Source: CAWDPQ01 sp963804245 (GTDB lineage Bacteria > Acidobacteriota > Vicinamibacteria > Vicinamibacterales > 2-12-FULL-66-21). From it: a stretch of DNA of 64,000 nt. The notes beneath the pieces are model-generated. The model searched no databases. It was not told the origin of the DNA and saw only the letters and a program-made list of their open reading frames with translations. The stretch lies in NCBI GenBank assembly GCA_963804245.1, contig CAWDPQ010000019.1, positions 1 through 64,000 on the forward strand, in the 5' to 3' direction. The translations under genes and the position numbers were made by a program. Positions 42,245-51,156 of the stretch are shown here, piece by piece. Positions within the stretch are counted from its first letter, which is position 1. Every line of letters begins with the position of its first letter.

Positions 42245-42336
42245 TAGTCGTCAGTCGTTAGTCGTTAGTCGTCGTTAGTCGTCGTTAGTCGTAAGTCGTC
42301 GGAAGCTGGCAAGCTGGAAGCTGGAAGCTGGGAGCT
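42245..42336 (+). repeat. Heptanucleotide repeats (AGTCGTT then GGAAGCT)
   Basis: A degenerate tract of AGTCGTT units (about 42246-42299) is followed by GGAAGCTGGCAAGCTGGAAGC-type units of a second 7-mer (about 42300-42336). They occupy nearly all the spacer between the SDR gene and the metallo-hydrolase gene. The first family recurs as its reverse complement at 61483-61520. Confidence 0.8.
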
Positions 42337-42352
42337 GGTTTGGAGGCTGAGT

Positions 42353-43496
42353 ATGAGACGGTTTCTGATGATCGTCGTGGTCATGGCGCTGGCCGCCAGT
42401 ATCGGCGCGCAGTCGAAGAAGACGCTGGATATCTACATCGCCGACACCGAAGGAGGAAAGGCGGCGCTGTACGTGTCTCCTTCCGGTGAGACGCTCATGA
42501 TTGACAGCGGCAACCCGGGCGGGCGCGATACCGATCGCATCATGGCGATGCTCGGGGACGCGGGCGTCAAACGCATCGACTATCTCGTCTCCACGCACTA
42601 TCACGTCGATCACGTCGGCGGCATGCCGGAGCTCGCGAAGCGGGTGCCGATTGCTCACTACATCGATCACGGTCCGAACGTCGAAGTGCGCCCGCAGGGA
42701 CAAGGACTTTCAGGCGGCATACACCGAGCTGCAAAGCAAGGCAAAGCACACCGTCGTAAAGCCCGGCGACCGGGTGCCCATTGCCGGTTTCGAGTTCCGC
42801 ATCGTCACCGCTGGCGGTGAGGCCTTGAAGAAACCGCTGCCGGGAGGTGGACAGCCGAATCCTCTGTGCGCGAAGTTCCAGAAGAAAGAGGATCCCACTT
42901 CGCCGGACGAGAACGCGCAATCGGTGGGGGCGGTGATCTCATATGGGCAGTTCCGCGCGATCGATCTCGGCGATCTGTTGTGGAACAAGGAATTCGAGCT
43001 GATGTGCCCGAACAATCAGGTTGGCACCGTCGACATCTACATGGTGACCCATCACGGTCTCGATCGGTCAGGACCGGAGGTTCTCGTGCACGGGGCACGC
43101 CCGCGGGTCGCGGTCATGCAGAACGGCACACGCAAAGGCGGGTCGGTGCCGGCGTATCAGATCATGCGTTCGTCGCCGGGACTCGAGGACATCTGGCAGC
43201 TGCATTGGTCGTACAGCGGGGGGATCGAGCACAACCCGGCGGGTGTGTTCATCGCCAACGTCGACGACCCGGCGGTGATCGCCAACGTACTGACGTCACC
43301 ACCGGGACAACGCGGGGGAAATCCCCCGGCTGCAGCGAGCGGCGGACAGGCGCCGCCCGCCCAAGGCGCAGTATCTCAGCCGGCTCACTCGCCCGCGTAC
43401 TACCTCAAGATCTCAGCCCAGGACGACGGGTCGTTCACCGTTACCAACACGCGCAACGGCTTCACCAAGACCTATCCGCGGCGACGGACTACTTGA
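42353..43496 (+). CDS. Secreted metallo-beta-lactamase fold hydrolase (ComEC/Rec2-like), frameshifted
   Basis: Exported MBL-fold protein of about 380 aa. The signal peptide is MRRFLMIVVVMALAASIGAQ. The first half has LDIYIADTEGGKAALYVSPS and STHYHVDHVGGMPELA (the HxHxDH metal motif). The frame breaks near 42695-42705, and the second half continues as RDKDFQAAYTELQSKAKHTV, SYGQFRAIDLGDLLWNKE, DIYMVTHHGLDRSGPEVLVH and a Pro/Ala-rich linker before a C-terminal TNTRNGFTKTYPRR. One indel explains the break. Similar proteins are annotated as ComEC-like hydrolases; the substrate is unknown. It converges with, and overlaps by 8 bp, the NIPSNAP gene. Confidence 0.8.
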
Positions 43497-43929
43497 GGGG
43501 TGAGTAATCCGTCGGGTTCAGGAACACGGACTCCACCTTCGTGGTGAGCGGGCCGTCCTTTTGCGACTCGTCGCGGGCCTTGACCCACTCCGGATCGGCC
43601 CTGAACGCGTCCCAGCTCTTCTTCGCGGCCTCGCGGCTCGGATGTGCGAGCACGTAGATCAACGTGTTCTCCGCCAACGGCGCGTCGGCTGGCGCCCAGT
43701 AACCTACGTGCGACATGCCGTGCTTGGACAGCAGCTTGACCGTGTGATCTCTGAACCGCTTGTGCAGCGCTTCCAACTTTCCCGGCGCGGCCGTGTATGT
43801 TCTGAGCTCGAAGACGCGATTCGAGGCCTGCGCATTGGCTACCGGTGCGGACATCATCCCGCCGGACGCAAAACCCGCGACGAAAGTTCCGACGGCGATG
43901 GCCAGGCACGTGCGCTTGCTGATTGACAT
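43489..43929 (-). CDS. Secreted NIPSNAP family protein
   Basis: A 146-aa exported protein. The signal is MSISKRTCLAIAVGTFVAGF, followed by the NIPSNAP alpha-beta barrel: VFELRTYTAAPGKLEALHKR, HGMSHVGYWAPADAPLAENT, LIYVLAHPSREAAKKSWDAF and TDYSPLK at the end. The family forms small dimeric ferredoxin-like barrels; exported copies are common in Acidobacteriota and their role is unknown. The start ATG at 43929 follows AGGAGTATCG. The GC-rich repeat copy 2 lies just upstream. Confidence 0.88.
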   Translation of the reverse strand: MSISKRTCLAIAVGTFVAGFASGGMMSAPVANAQASNRVFELRTYTAAPGKLEALHKRFRDHTVKLLSKHGMSHVGYWAPADAPLAENTLIYVLAHPSREAAKKSWDAFRADPEWVKARDESQKDGPLTTKVESVFLNPTDYSPLK

Positions 43930-43946
43930 CGATACTCCTCCAGACT

Positions 43947-44046
43947 AGACCGGGGCTCTGCCCCGGGCCCCGGCTCGGTCCGCTCGCGGCGGGCTCGCCT
44001 ACGCCCCGCGCCGCGCCCTCGCAGGCGCGCCGTGCGCGCCTAGCCC
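43947..44046 (-). repeat. GC-rich dispersed intergenic repeat, copy 2
   Basis: Reverse-complement relative of 10550-10642. The GGGCTAGGCGCGCACGGCGC edge lies at the 44046 end, with nearly identical sequence for 46 bp and a matching GAGCCGGGG/GGGGCAGAGCCCC hairpin at the far edge. Both copies occupy the spacer between the end of one minus-strand gene and the start of the next. Confidence 0.75.
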
Positions 44047-44086
44047 GCTAGGCGGCTCGGCGCGCATGGTTAACGACGAATGATAC

Positions 44087-45673
44087 TCACTTGCGGGCTG
44101 CCAGAAAGTTCGAGATAGCGGTCAATTCCTCCGGCGTGAGTCGATCGCCGAATGCCGGCATGTTGGCGAGCGGGTCCATCGCCTCCGGATCGCTGATCCA
44201 CTCATGTAGCCATTTCACGTCGTGCTCCTTGCCGGCACGCGTGAGATCGGGTCCCTCGTTGCCCCCTTCGCCGTCGATCATGTGACAGTTTGCGCAATAA
44301 CGCCCGAGTACGAGCGTCGCCGTGCGTGCCTCTGCGCTCTGCGCCGGTGTGGGACCGCCACCAGCGCGGATCTTTCGCATGTAGGCGAGAATCGCCCGTG
44401 CCTGCGACGGGTTCATCCCTCCGGGAGGCGGTTTCCGCGACCCCGGCGTGATCGTTTCAGGATCGGGGACATGTGCCAGAAGCCACTCTGGCACCTTCCG
44501 GAGCCGCGTGTCCGCGATCGGATTGGCTGGGCCGCCTACCCGGTGACATGTCTGGCAGCGCTGATCCTGGACGAACTCCTGTCCGGCGATCGCGAGCGTT
44601 CCCCAATGCGATGGATCGGCATGCGCCGGCGAGTCCCTGAATCCGAGAAAGGTCAGGGCGACGATTGCCGTGCCGAGAACAGCGAACGCTGCGCCGACGA
44701 CCCGGCGCTTGGACAGATGCCGATCGGGCCCGCGGTCGAGAAACGGCAGCAGCAGTAGTCCCCCGACAATCAAGCCGGGGATGACGATGGTGGCAATCGG
44801 CTCGAAAGGTCCGGGGAAGTATTTCAAGAGCTGAAAGAGGCTCAGGAAATACCATTCGGGACGCGGCACGTAGGTCGCGTCCGACGGATCCGCGATCGCG
44901 TCGAGCGGCACGCGGAACATCAGGGCAAAGGTCAGCACGAGCGCAAACACAGCGGCCATGGCCACGGTGTCTTTGAATGCCTGATACGGATAGAACGGCC
45001 TTGGTTGCCCGCTTCTTGGCTGAACCGGTCCCGAGATTCCATGGCGGCGCATGAGATATAGATGCGCTAAAACAAAGACCACGAGCGCAGCCGGCAGCAG
45101 AAACACGTGCGCCGTGTACCAACGCAACAGCGTCAGCGCGCCAAGGTCGACGCCACCGCGCATGAGCGCGGCCACCTGTTCGCCGAAGAGCGGAGTGCTC
45201 CGCGCGATGTTGATGGTGACGGTCGTCGCCCAGTAGGCCTTCTGATCCCACGGCAGCAGGTAGCCCGTCAGCGCAAATCCCAGGATGAGGAGCAGCAGGA
45301 CGATGCCCGTCATCCACGTGACCTCGCGCGGCTTCTTGTACGACCCGAAGAGGACGACGCGCAGCATGTGAATCACGGCGGCGATCACGATGAAGCTCGC
45401 GCCGAAGAAGTGAAGTCCCCTGACGAGCCGTCCGAGCGGCAACCGGTCGGTGATGAACCGGACGCTGTCGTATGCAAACTCCGGCGACGGCACGTAGTAC
45501 ATCGTCAGGACGACGCCGGTCACGAGCTGCAGGACGAGGAGGAAGAGGAGGATGCTGCCGGTGACGAACCACCAGCCGACGCCAGGCGGCAGCGGCTCGT
45601 CGAGGAGATGTGATTTACCGGCGCGGAAGCCGGTGCGCGCGTCGAGCCAGTCGAAGAGGGGCTGCAGGCTCAG
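44087..45673 (-). CDS. Cytochrome b fused to two cytochrome c domains
   Basis: Membrane subunit of a bc-type complex, about 528 aa. The N-terminal cytochrome b helices include LHFFGASFIVIAAVIHMLRV and ALTGYLLPWDQKAYWATTVT with heme-ligand histidines. The C-terminal b part includes the quinol-site PEWYF (YVPRPEWYFLSLFQLLKYFP). Two heme c motifs follow, CQTCH (about residue 373) and CANCH (about 456), with MPAFGDRLTPEELTAISNFL as a likely Met-ligand region. Start definition is poor: no ATG or GTG lies between the Rieske stop and LQPLFDWLDARTGF, so a CTG at 45673, or a lost base at the junction, must be assumed. It follows the Rieske gene with overlap. Confidence 0.85.
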   Translation of the reverse strand: MSLQPLFDWLDARTGFRAGKSHLLDEPLPPGVGWWFVTGSILLFLLVLQLVTGVVLTMYYVPSPEFAYDSVRFITDRLPLGRLVRGLHFFGASFIVIAAVIHMLRVVLFGSYKKPREVTWMTGIVLLLLILGFALTGYLLPWDQKAYWATTVTINIARSTPLFGEQVAALMRGGVDLGALTLLRWYTAHVFLLPAALVVFVLAHLYLMRRHGISGPVQPRSGQPRPFYPYQAFKDTVAMAAVFALVLTFALMFRVPLDAIADPSDATYVPRPEWYFLSLFQLLKYFPGPFEPIATIVIPGLIVGGLLLLPFLDRGPDRHLSKRRVVGAAFAVLGTAIVALTFLGFRDSPAHADPSHWGTLAIAGQEFVQDQRCQTCHRVGGPANPIADTRLRKVPEWLLAHVPDPETITPGSRKPPPGGMNPSQARAILAYMRKIRAGGGPTPAQSAEARTATLVLGRYCANCHMIDGEGGNEGPDLTRAGKEHDVKWLHEWISDPEAMDPLANMPAFGDRLTPEELTAISNFLAARK

Positions 45674-46137
45674 AGCTGCACCATCACCTGATTCCCCTCG
45701 ACGCGCGCCTCGATCTTCGGGAGTGGCGCGGGCGGGGGCCCGGCCTTGACGGCGCCGCTGCGATCGAAAACGCCGCCGTGGCACGGGCACTTCAGGAGCT
45801 TCGCCGTAGCGTCCCAGCTGACGCGGCAGCCGAGATGCGTGCAGGTTGACGACAGCGCCGTCACCTGCGTGGGGTTCACCTTGATCAGGAAGATGACCTG
45901 ACGATCGACGACCTGGCTGTACCCGTCTTCGCGCGTCACGCGCAGGACGACGGGCGTCGGTTCACCATCAGGCAGGTCGTCGACGTTGCCCGCGGGCCAC
46001 CAGTTCGTGCGCCGCGACCCGAACGCCGGCGCGGCCGCGGCACCGCCGAGGACGAAAGCCAGAATCCCGCCGATCGCCGCCTGAATGGCGACGATGACGC
46101 CGGAGAGAAACCGCCGGCGTCCGGCGTCCGATTCCAC
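45670..46137 (-). CDS. Rieske iron-sulfur protein of a bc-type complex
   Basis: A 155-aa [2Fe-2S] protein. The N-terminal GRRRFLSGVIVAIQAAIGGI is a twin-arginine-like signal anchor with one membrane helix. The Rieske motifs are CTHLGC and CPCHGGVFD, which supply two Cys and two His ligands. It takes electrons from quinol and hands them to the cytochrome c domains of the adjacent cytochrome b fusion. The gene overlaps the next by about 4 bp and follows the cytochrome c' gene by 24 bp, so the three form one operon. Confidence 0.92.
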   Translation of the reverse strand: MESDAGRRRFLSGVIVAIQAAIGGILAFVLGGAAAAPAFGSRRTNWWPAGNVDDLPDGEPTPVVLRVTREDGYSQVVDRQVIFLIKVNPTQVTALSSTCTHLGCRVSWDATAKLLKCPCHGGVFDRSGAVKAGPPPAPLPKIEARVEGNQVMVQL

Positions 46138-46161
46138 GGGACTGTCAGGGGTCGACAGTTC

Positions 46162-46602
46162 TCACTCTCCGACGGAACCCGGTTTGAGGATGTAGTTGTT
46201 CTCCGAGTCGCGCTCGCGATAGACCTTGTGGCAGGAGAGACACGCTCCGCCCATCGCCTTCATCCCGGCGACAACCGCTGCCGGGTCGACCGGCGTGGCC
46301 GACAGGAGCTTGTCAACCGCGTCGAGCTTCGTCATCACGTCCTCATTCGCCTTCAACGCATCGTCCTTCTTGTGGTGGACCCAGAATTCTCGCGTATCGA
46401 CCATGACCTGTCTGATGGTCGCGAGCTGTGGCTTCACGTCTGCGTACGCTTCCGACTTGAGAGCCTTCTGCGCCGCTTGCATCGCCGGCTGCACTTTTTT
46501 CATCGCCTTGTCGAGTTCTTCCGGCGTCGTCATTTTCTGGGCGAGCACAATCGAGCCCGTCAACACGACTAGCCCAGCTGCCACGTAGAGTCTGAATCGC
46601 AA
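46162..46602 (-). CDS. Exported cytochrome c'-like protein
   Basis: A 146-aa exported single-heme protein with a helical-bundle pattern. The signal begins LRFRLYVAAGLVVLTGSIVL, a long helical domain follows (EELDKAMKKVQPAMQAAQKA, VMVDTREFWVHHKKDDALKA), and the C-terminal CLSCH in MGGACLSCHKVYRE has the heme in the last helix as in cytochrome c'. A TTG at 46602 with GGGAGGGCATC before it is the best start; a GTG at 46629 would add nine residues. As first gene of the Rieske/cytochrome b operon it may be an electron carrier for that complex. Confidence 0.8.
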   Translation of the reverse strand: MRFRLYVAAGLVVLTGSIVLAQKMTTPEELDKAMKKVQPAMQAAQKALKSEAYADVKPQLATIRQVMVDTREFWVHHKKDDALKANEDVMTKLDAVDKLLSATPVDPAAVVAGMKAMGGACLSCHKVYRERDSENNYILKPGSVGE

Positions 46603-46965
46603 GATGCCCTCCCTTATGAGCCTATCCACGCGCGCGGGACCCGGCCCGCACGGCGTTGAATATATTACGTTTTCATGCTGTGGGCGTTACACATCACCAC
46701 GCGGAGGGTGCAGAGATCGCGGTGAAAAGCCTCAACGCTGAGATCGCAGGAGAGCGGAGACGCCTCGGGTTATCCGAACGACGAGGGCGGTCGCGCCGCT
46801 CCGCGCGGCTAACTACCCATGCCGTCTCTGCGGTCCGCAGCGCTCTCCGCGTTGAATCTTTTGACAAGCCGCAAACCCTGATACGTGGGACGCTCCGCGT
46901 CCTCTCCCCCGAGATCACTTGACCCCCCACAACCGCACCTGATAGGAATCCCGCGTGAGGTCCTG
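46603..46965. other. Divergent intergenic region with degenerate repeats
   Basis: A spacer of about 360 bp between the respiratory operon and the large PVC-type gene. From about 46690 to 46870 it is made of degenerate, partly palindromic pieces such as GCGGAGGGTGCAGAGATCGC, CTCAACGCTGAGATCGCAGG and TCTGCGGTCCGCAGCGCTCT, resembling the GCAGAG-rich intergenic repeats common in Acidobacteria and Planctomycetes. Promoters for both directions must lie here, but none could be picked reliably. Confidence 0.5.
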
Positions 46966-49920
46966 ATGAGACAGCCCCGCCGCGTAGCGTTGACGATAGC
47001 TGCGACATGCACTGCCGGCATCGCGCTGGTGCCGGCGCTGCCGGTGGGTCAGGCCCCGAACCAGGCGCAAATGGTGACGCAGGCCGTTGCTGGCGTGAAG
47101 TTCAGCACGTTGCCGGGTTTCGTCATCGAACGTGTGAACCCACCCGACAAGACCGACTCCTATGTCGCGCTGACGTTCGACAGCCTCGGCCGGCTCGTGG
47201 TCTCGAAAGAGCTGGATCACCCGCGCCTGTTGCTGGACACCAACAACGACGGCATCTACGAGTCGGAAAAGATCATCACCGACAAAGTCAGAAACTGCCA
47301 GGGCCTGTGGTTCGACGGCCGGGCCATGTATGGGTCGTGCGTGCACGTGCAGAAGGCGCAGGAAGCCTCCTCGACGCCGCAGCCGGCGGGACGCGGGGCC
47401 AATCCGAATCGGCCGGCCGGCGTTTTCAAGATGGAGGACTCGAACAACGACGACGTGGCGGATACGTTGGAGATCCTGGGCATGGCGGGCGGAATCCAGG
47501 AGCACGGTCCGCACGCTATTCGGCGCCGCCCAGATGGCGGGATGGCCGTGATTGTCGGCAACAACGAAACGATTGCCGACGAAGCCCTCGATCTCACCTC
47601 ACCGGTGTTGCAGGACAAGGACGCTCAGTTTCTGCCCAACTTCCCCAACTTCGGCGTCAGCGCCCGCGAGGGAGCGCACAGCGCGATCTTCGACTGGAGC
47701 CCGGAGTTGAAGAAGTTCCACGTGTTCTCCGGCGGTAATCGCAACGCCTACGACTTCGGCTACAACTTGAACGGCGAGGCGTTCCTCTTCGACAGCGACA
47801 TGGAGTGGGACATCAATATGCCGTGGTACCGTGAAGTTCGCACGGCGCATCAGATCCTGTACGGGAACTACGGATATCGAAACGGCTCCGGCAAGTACCC
47901 CGCGTACTACATCGACTCCTTGCCGCCGACGCGCGACGTCGGCCGCGGATCGCCCGTCGGTGTCGAGTTCTATACGAGTTACGCCTACCCGCGTGAATTT
48001 TTCGACAACCTGTTCGAGGCCGACTGGTCGCGCGGACGCCTGCTCTACACGGCGCTGACACCGAGTGGCGCCACGTATACCGCACGGTCCGATCGCGCAG
48101 AATTCGTGCACGGCGAGCCCTTCAATGTCACTGACGTCGAAGTGGGTCCGGACGGGATGATGTATTTCACGACCGGCGGGCGGAATACGACGGGCGGTCT
48201 GTGGCGGCTTCGTTACAAGGGCACGGTCCCGGCGGCGCCTGACATGACCGGCATCCTCGCGGTAGTACGCCAGCCGCAACCTTTCTCGAGCTGGGGCTGG
48301 GCGGCCATCGAGAAAGTCAAAGCATCGATGGGCGCGAACTTCGGGAGCGAGCTGGAAAAACTGGCGCGCAACAAGGGAGCCGCCGCGATGGATCGCGTCC
48401 GCGCCCTCTACGAAATGCAGAGGCATGGAGCGCCGCCGCCGGCGGCGCTCCTCACGGCATTGGTGACGGATGCGGTGGCCGACGTTCGAGCGGCAGCCAC
48501 TTATGTCGCCGGCGTGCAGGGTGAGGCCGCAAAGAGTGTAGCGGCGGCCGCACTCAAGGATCGCGAGCCGGCCGTGCGGCGGCGCGCCGCCGAAGCCGTC
48601 GTCCGCATGGGACAGTCGCCAGACAAAGCGAGTCTGGTCCCGGTTGCCGATCTGCAGGCACTACTGAACGACGGCGACCGATTCGTCCGCTGGGCAGCGC
48701 GCATCGCGCTCGAGCACACCCGTCGATCCGACTGGGAAAATCGCGTGCTCAGCGAGACCAATCCTCTCGGCGCGCTCGAGGGCATGCTCGCCTGGGTTCG
48801 CACGGCCGATGGTGCCAGCGTGCAGCCGGTCATCGACAAGACATTGGCGATGATGAAGGACACCTCCCTCTCGACCGAGAACAAGCTCCGGTTGTTTCGC
48901 ACGTTCATGTACGCAACGACAGAAGTGAAGGAGGGTCTCAGCGCTGCGCAGCGCGAGCAGCTCTATGGTCAGGTTGCCGGACAGTTTCCAGCGCAGGACG
49001 AGCGCCTCAACAAGGAGATCGCGTTGCTGATCGGCTACTCAGGTCAAGCGCCTGGCATAGCCGAGCTGCTTGCCGCGATGCCGAAGGGGAACGATAAGCA
49101 AGAACTGCAGCTCCACTACCTCTACGCACTGCGGATGATCAAGCAGGGATGGACCGCCGAACAGAAGGTCCAGCTCGCCGAGCTGTTCGGTCGCGCGGCA
49201 AAATGGCGCGGCGGAGCGCAGTTCGTGAACTTCGTCGGCCAGTTCCTCGATTCCGTCGCCGATCAGTTCGCGACCGATGAAGAAAAACAACTGCTGTACG
49301 AAAAAGCTCCCGACTTGTCGCCACTGACAGCCGACGAACTGAAGGCCATTCAGGAGCGCCAGGCAGCAGCCGCCGCTGCCGGACGCGGTGCACCCGGCGG
49401 ACGCGGTGCGCCGGCCTCTGCGCTGGCGGCGCGCACCCAGGGACGGGTCGTCAGTCGTCAGGAGATGATGGAAGAAGCGATCTATCAACCGCAGCAAAAA
49501 CTCGACGCCGCGGCCGGACGCACCCTCTTCGAAGCCAACTGTGCGTCGTGCCATCGCTTCGGAACGATCGGCACCGATCACGGTGTCGCCGGGCTGAATC
49601 TTTCCAACTCTCCACTGCGGTCCGCCAAGTACGCGCTGCTCGAAGCGATCATGTTCCCCGATCGCAAGATCGCTCCTCAGCACGAGACGACGGTGATTGA
49701 AACGAGCGACGGCCGCTCGATTCACGCGCTCGTATTGCGCGAGGCCGCCCAGAGCGTGTCGGTGTTGACTCGTGAAGGAACCGCGACAGACGTCCAGAAG
49801 GCGCAGATCAAAGCGCGGCGCAAAGAGAAGACCTCGCTCATGACGGAGGCCATGGCCGATGTCATGAATCAGGCGCAATGGCGCAACCTGCTGGCATTCC
49901 TCACGGAGGCGCCGCAGTGA
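46966..49920 (+). CDS. Large PVC-type heme-binding protein with HEAT repeats and C-terminal cytochrome c
   Basis: Exported 984-aa protein related in plan to the one at 2973. The ATG at 46966 follows GTGAGGTCCTG and gives a signal peptide (RQPRRVALTIAATCTAGIAL). The propeller runs from about residue 45 (LPGFVIERVNPPDKTDSYVA) to 430 (FTTGGRNTTGGLWRLRYKG). HEAT-like repeats follow at about 450-640 (AVADVRAAATYVAGVQGEAA), then a helical region, a Gly/Ala-rich linker (AAAAAGRGAPGGRGAPASAL) and a cytochrome c domain with CASCH near residue 862. It probably oxidises a sugar or related compound and feeds electrons to the respiratory operon next door; the substrate is unknown. Confidence 0.85.
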   Translation: MRQPRRVALTIAATCTAGIALVPALPVGQAPNQAQMVTQAVAGVKFSTLPGFVIERVNPPDKTDSYVALTFDSLGRLVVSKELDHPRLLLDTNNDGIYESEKIITDKVRNCQGLWFDGRAMYGSCVHVQKAQEASSTPQPAGRGANPNRPAGVFKMEDSNNDDVADTLEILGMAGGIQEHGPHAIRRRPDGGMAVIVGNNETIADEALDLTSPVLQDKDAQFLPNFPNFGVSAREGAHSAIFDWSPELKKFHVFSGGNRNAYDFGYNLNGEAFLFDSDMEWDINMPWYREVRTAHQILYGNYGYRNGSGKYPAYYIDSLPPTRDVGRGSPVGVEFYTSYAYPREFFDNLFEADWSRGRLLYTALTPSGATYTARSDRAEFVHGEPFNVTDVEVGPDGMMYFTTGGRNTTGGLWRLRYKGTVPAAPDMTGILAVVRQPQPFSSWGWAAIEKVKASMGANFGSELEKLARNKGAAAMDRVRALYEMQRHGAPPPAALLTALVTDAVADVRAAATYVAGVQGEAAKSVAAAALKDREPAVRRRAAEAVVRMGQSPDKASLVPVADLQALLNDGDRFVRWAARIALEHTRRSDWENRVLSETNPLGALEGMLAWVRTADGASVQPVIDKTLAMMKDTSLSTENKLRLFRTFMYATTEVKEGLSAAQREQLYGQVAGQFPAQDERLNKEIALLIGYSGQAPGIAELLAAMPKGNDKQELQLHYLYALRMIKQGWTAEQKVQLAELFGRAAKWRGGAQFVNFVGQFLDSVADQFATDEEKQLLYEKAPDLSPLTADELKAIQERQAAAAAAGRGAPGGRGAPASALAARTQGRVVSRQEMMEEAIYQPQQKLDAAAGRTLFEANCASCHRFGTIGTDHGVAGLNLSNSPLRSAKYALLEAIMFPDRKIAPQHETTVIETSDGRSIHALVLREAAQSVSVLTREGTATDVQKAQIKARRKEKTSLMTEAMADVMNQAQWRNLLAFLTEAPQ

Positions 49921-49932
49921 CAGCCGCCAGCT

Positions 49933-50016
49933 TGTAGGCCCGGCCTTCAGGCCGGGCGTGTCGGGGACCAGCTGGTTGCTGATTCGTGCACGCCCGGCCT
50001 GAAGGCCGGGCCTACA
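49933..50016. repeat. Perfect 28-bp inverted repeat (REP-like cruciform)
   Basis: Arms 49933-49960 and 49989-50016 are exact reverse complements across a 28-nt spacer. Each arm is itself palindromic (GCCCGGCCT TC AGGCCGGGC). It lies between two convergent genes, so it may terminate transcription in both directions, and the shape is that of a paired REP element. A shorter relative (AGGCCGGGCCTAC) is seen near 61467-61479. Confidence 0.9.
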
Positions 50017-50029
50017 CGTGCTCAAGCAT

Positions 50030-51094
50030 TCACCGCTCTACCAGATCTCCATAGCTCCGAACTCGCCCGTTCGTGACCGCGTCGATCAGGGTCGCCACCG
50101 ACTGCGTGTGCGAGGAGCTGCCGCCGGCCGCGGCGGCGTATCTGCCGAACACGGAGCGGACGATCAGGCTCTGATTGTTGTGGGGCAGGCGGCGCAGGTT
50201 GATGATGAACTCGCGGAACGTGCCCTCGCCGAACAGATAGAACTCGACGTTGGAGGCATAGAACACGCTCAGGGTCTCGCGACGCTGGGCCACGGTCGCA
50301 CCGATCGAGGCGAGCGCGGAGGGCCCGCTCAGATTCCCGACGACCGGAATGATGAGATCGCGCGATTGAAGCGCTTTGATGAATTGAAAAGCGTTTTCGG
50401 TGCCGAGGTAGTTGCCCACCGTTCCCTGGGGATCCTTGCCCAGCAGCAACTCCCGGTATGTCGGGTAGTGAGTCTGCGGCGGCCGCCCGGTGGATTGAAA
50501 GCGCAGCTCCAGCCCCGTCTCGATGAAGCGGCGATGGAAGCGGTCGATCGTCTCCAGATCCTCATGTGAGAGTGGCACGCCGAAGCGCACGATGGCTTCC
50601 GACGCACGCCTCCGCGCCGCCTCACCCGTTCGCGGCTCAGGTGACGAGCCGTCCATGTAGGCGACGATGCGTTCGATGGAGGTGTCGCGCCATTTGTCGA
50701 GCGCCGGAGGGACGGGCCGTCCGAGGAGGAGCGCCAGATACTCGACGCGGCTCCGCGCCAGCTGGAAGAGCGACTTGAACAACAGGTGCAGCAGCAGGTT
50801 GTCGCGCCGGACGTCCAGGATGAATGCAATCGACGGCCTGGCCGCGGCAATATACGAGAAGTTCTGATCCGGTCCGACCCCGACGTATGCACCGCCCTGG
50901 AAACCGGCGCGGCGGAGGTCGGGCAGCACCTGGAGGTAGGACCGCTCGTTGGAAATCAGATTGTCGGTATCGAAATAGCCGGCGCGCTCGGAAAGCGAGG
51001 CAATCTGCGAGGCGAACGTCGACGCCTGGTAGTCGGGGGCCCGCAGCAGCAGGCCCGCGATGGCAAGCGCGATGAGCAGCCGGGCTGTCAGCAC
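50030..51094 (-). CDS. Conserved exported protein of unknown function
   Basis: A 354-aa protein with an N-terminal hydrophobic segment (LLIALAIAGLLLRAPDY) that may be a signal peptide or anchor. Conserved-looking blocks are YFDTDNLISNERSYLQVLPD, GGAYVGVGPDQNFSYIAAAR, IAFILDVRRDNLLLHLLFKS and GTVGNYLGTENAFQFIKALQ. The VGVGPDQNFSYIAA...FILDVRRDN pattern resembles the cofactor region of class I methyltransferase-like folds (as in LIC_10091-type proteins), but no methyl acceptor can be named. It is divergent from the rhamnulokinase gene. Confidence 0.65.
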   Translation of the reverse strand: MLTARLLIALAIAGLLLRAPDYQASTFASQIASLSERAGYFDTDNLISNERSYLQVLPDLRRAGFQGGAYVGVGPDQNFSYIAAARPSIAFILDVRRDNLLLHLLFKSLFQLARSRVEYLALLLGRPVPPALDKWRDTSIERIVAYMDGSSPEPRTGEAARRRASEAIVRFGVPLSHEDLETIDRFHRRFIETGLELRFQSTGRPPQTHYPTYRELLLGKDPQGTVGNYLGTENAFQFIKALQSRDLIIPVVGNLSGPSALASIGATVAQRRETLSVFYASNVEFYLFGEGTFREFIINLRRLPHNNQSLIVRSVFGRYAAAAGGSSSHTQSVATLIDAVTNGRVRSYGDLVER

Positions 51095-51156
51095 GTCAGA
51101 ACAATCCTAAAGCCGTTTGACACCGTGTCGCCTAATGTATCCTTGGCCTTCGCACC

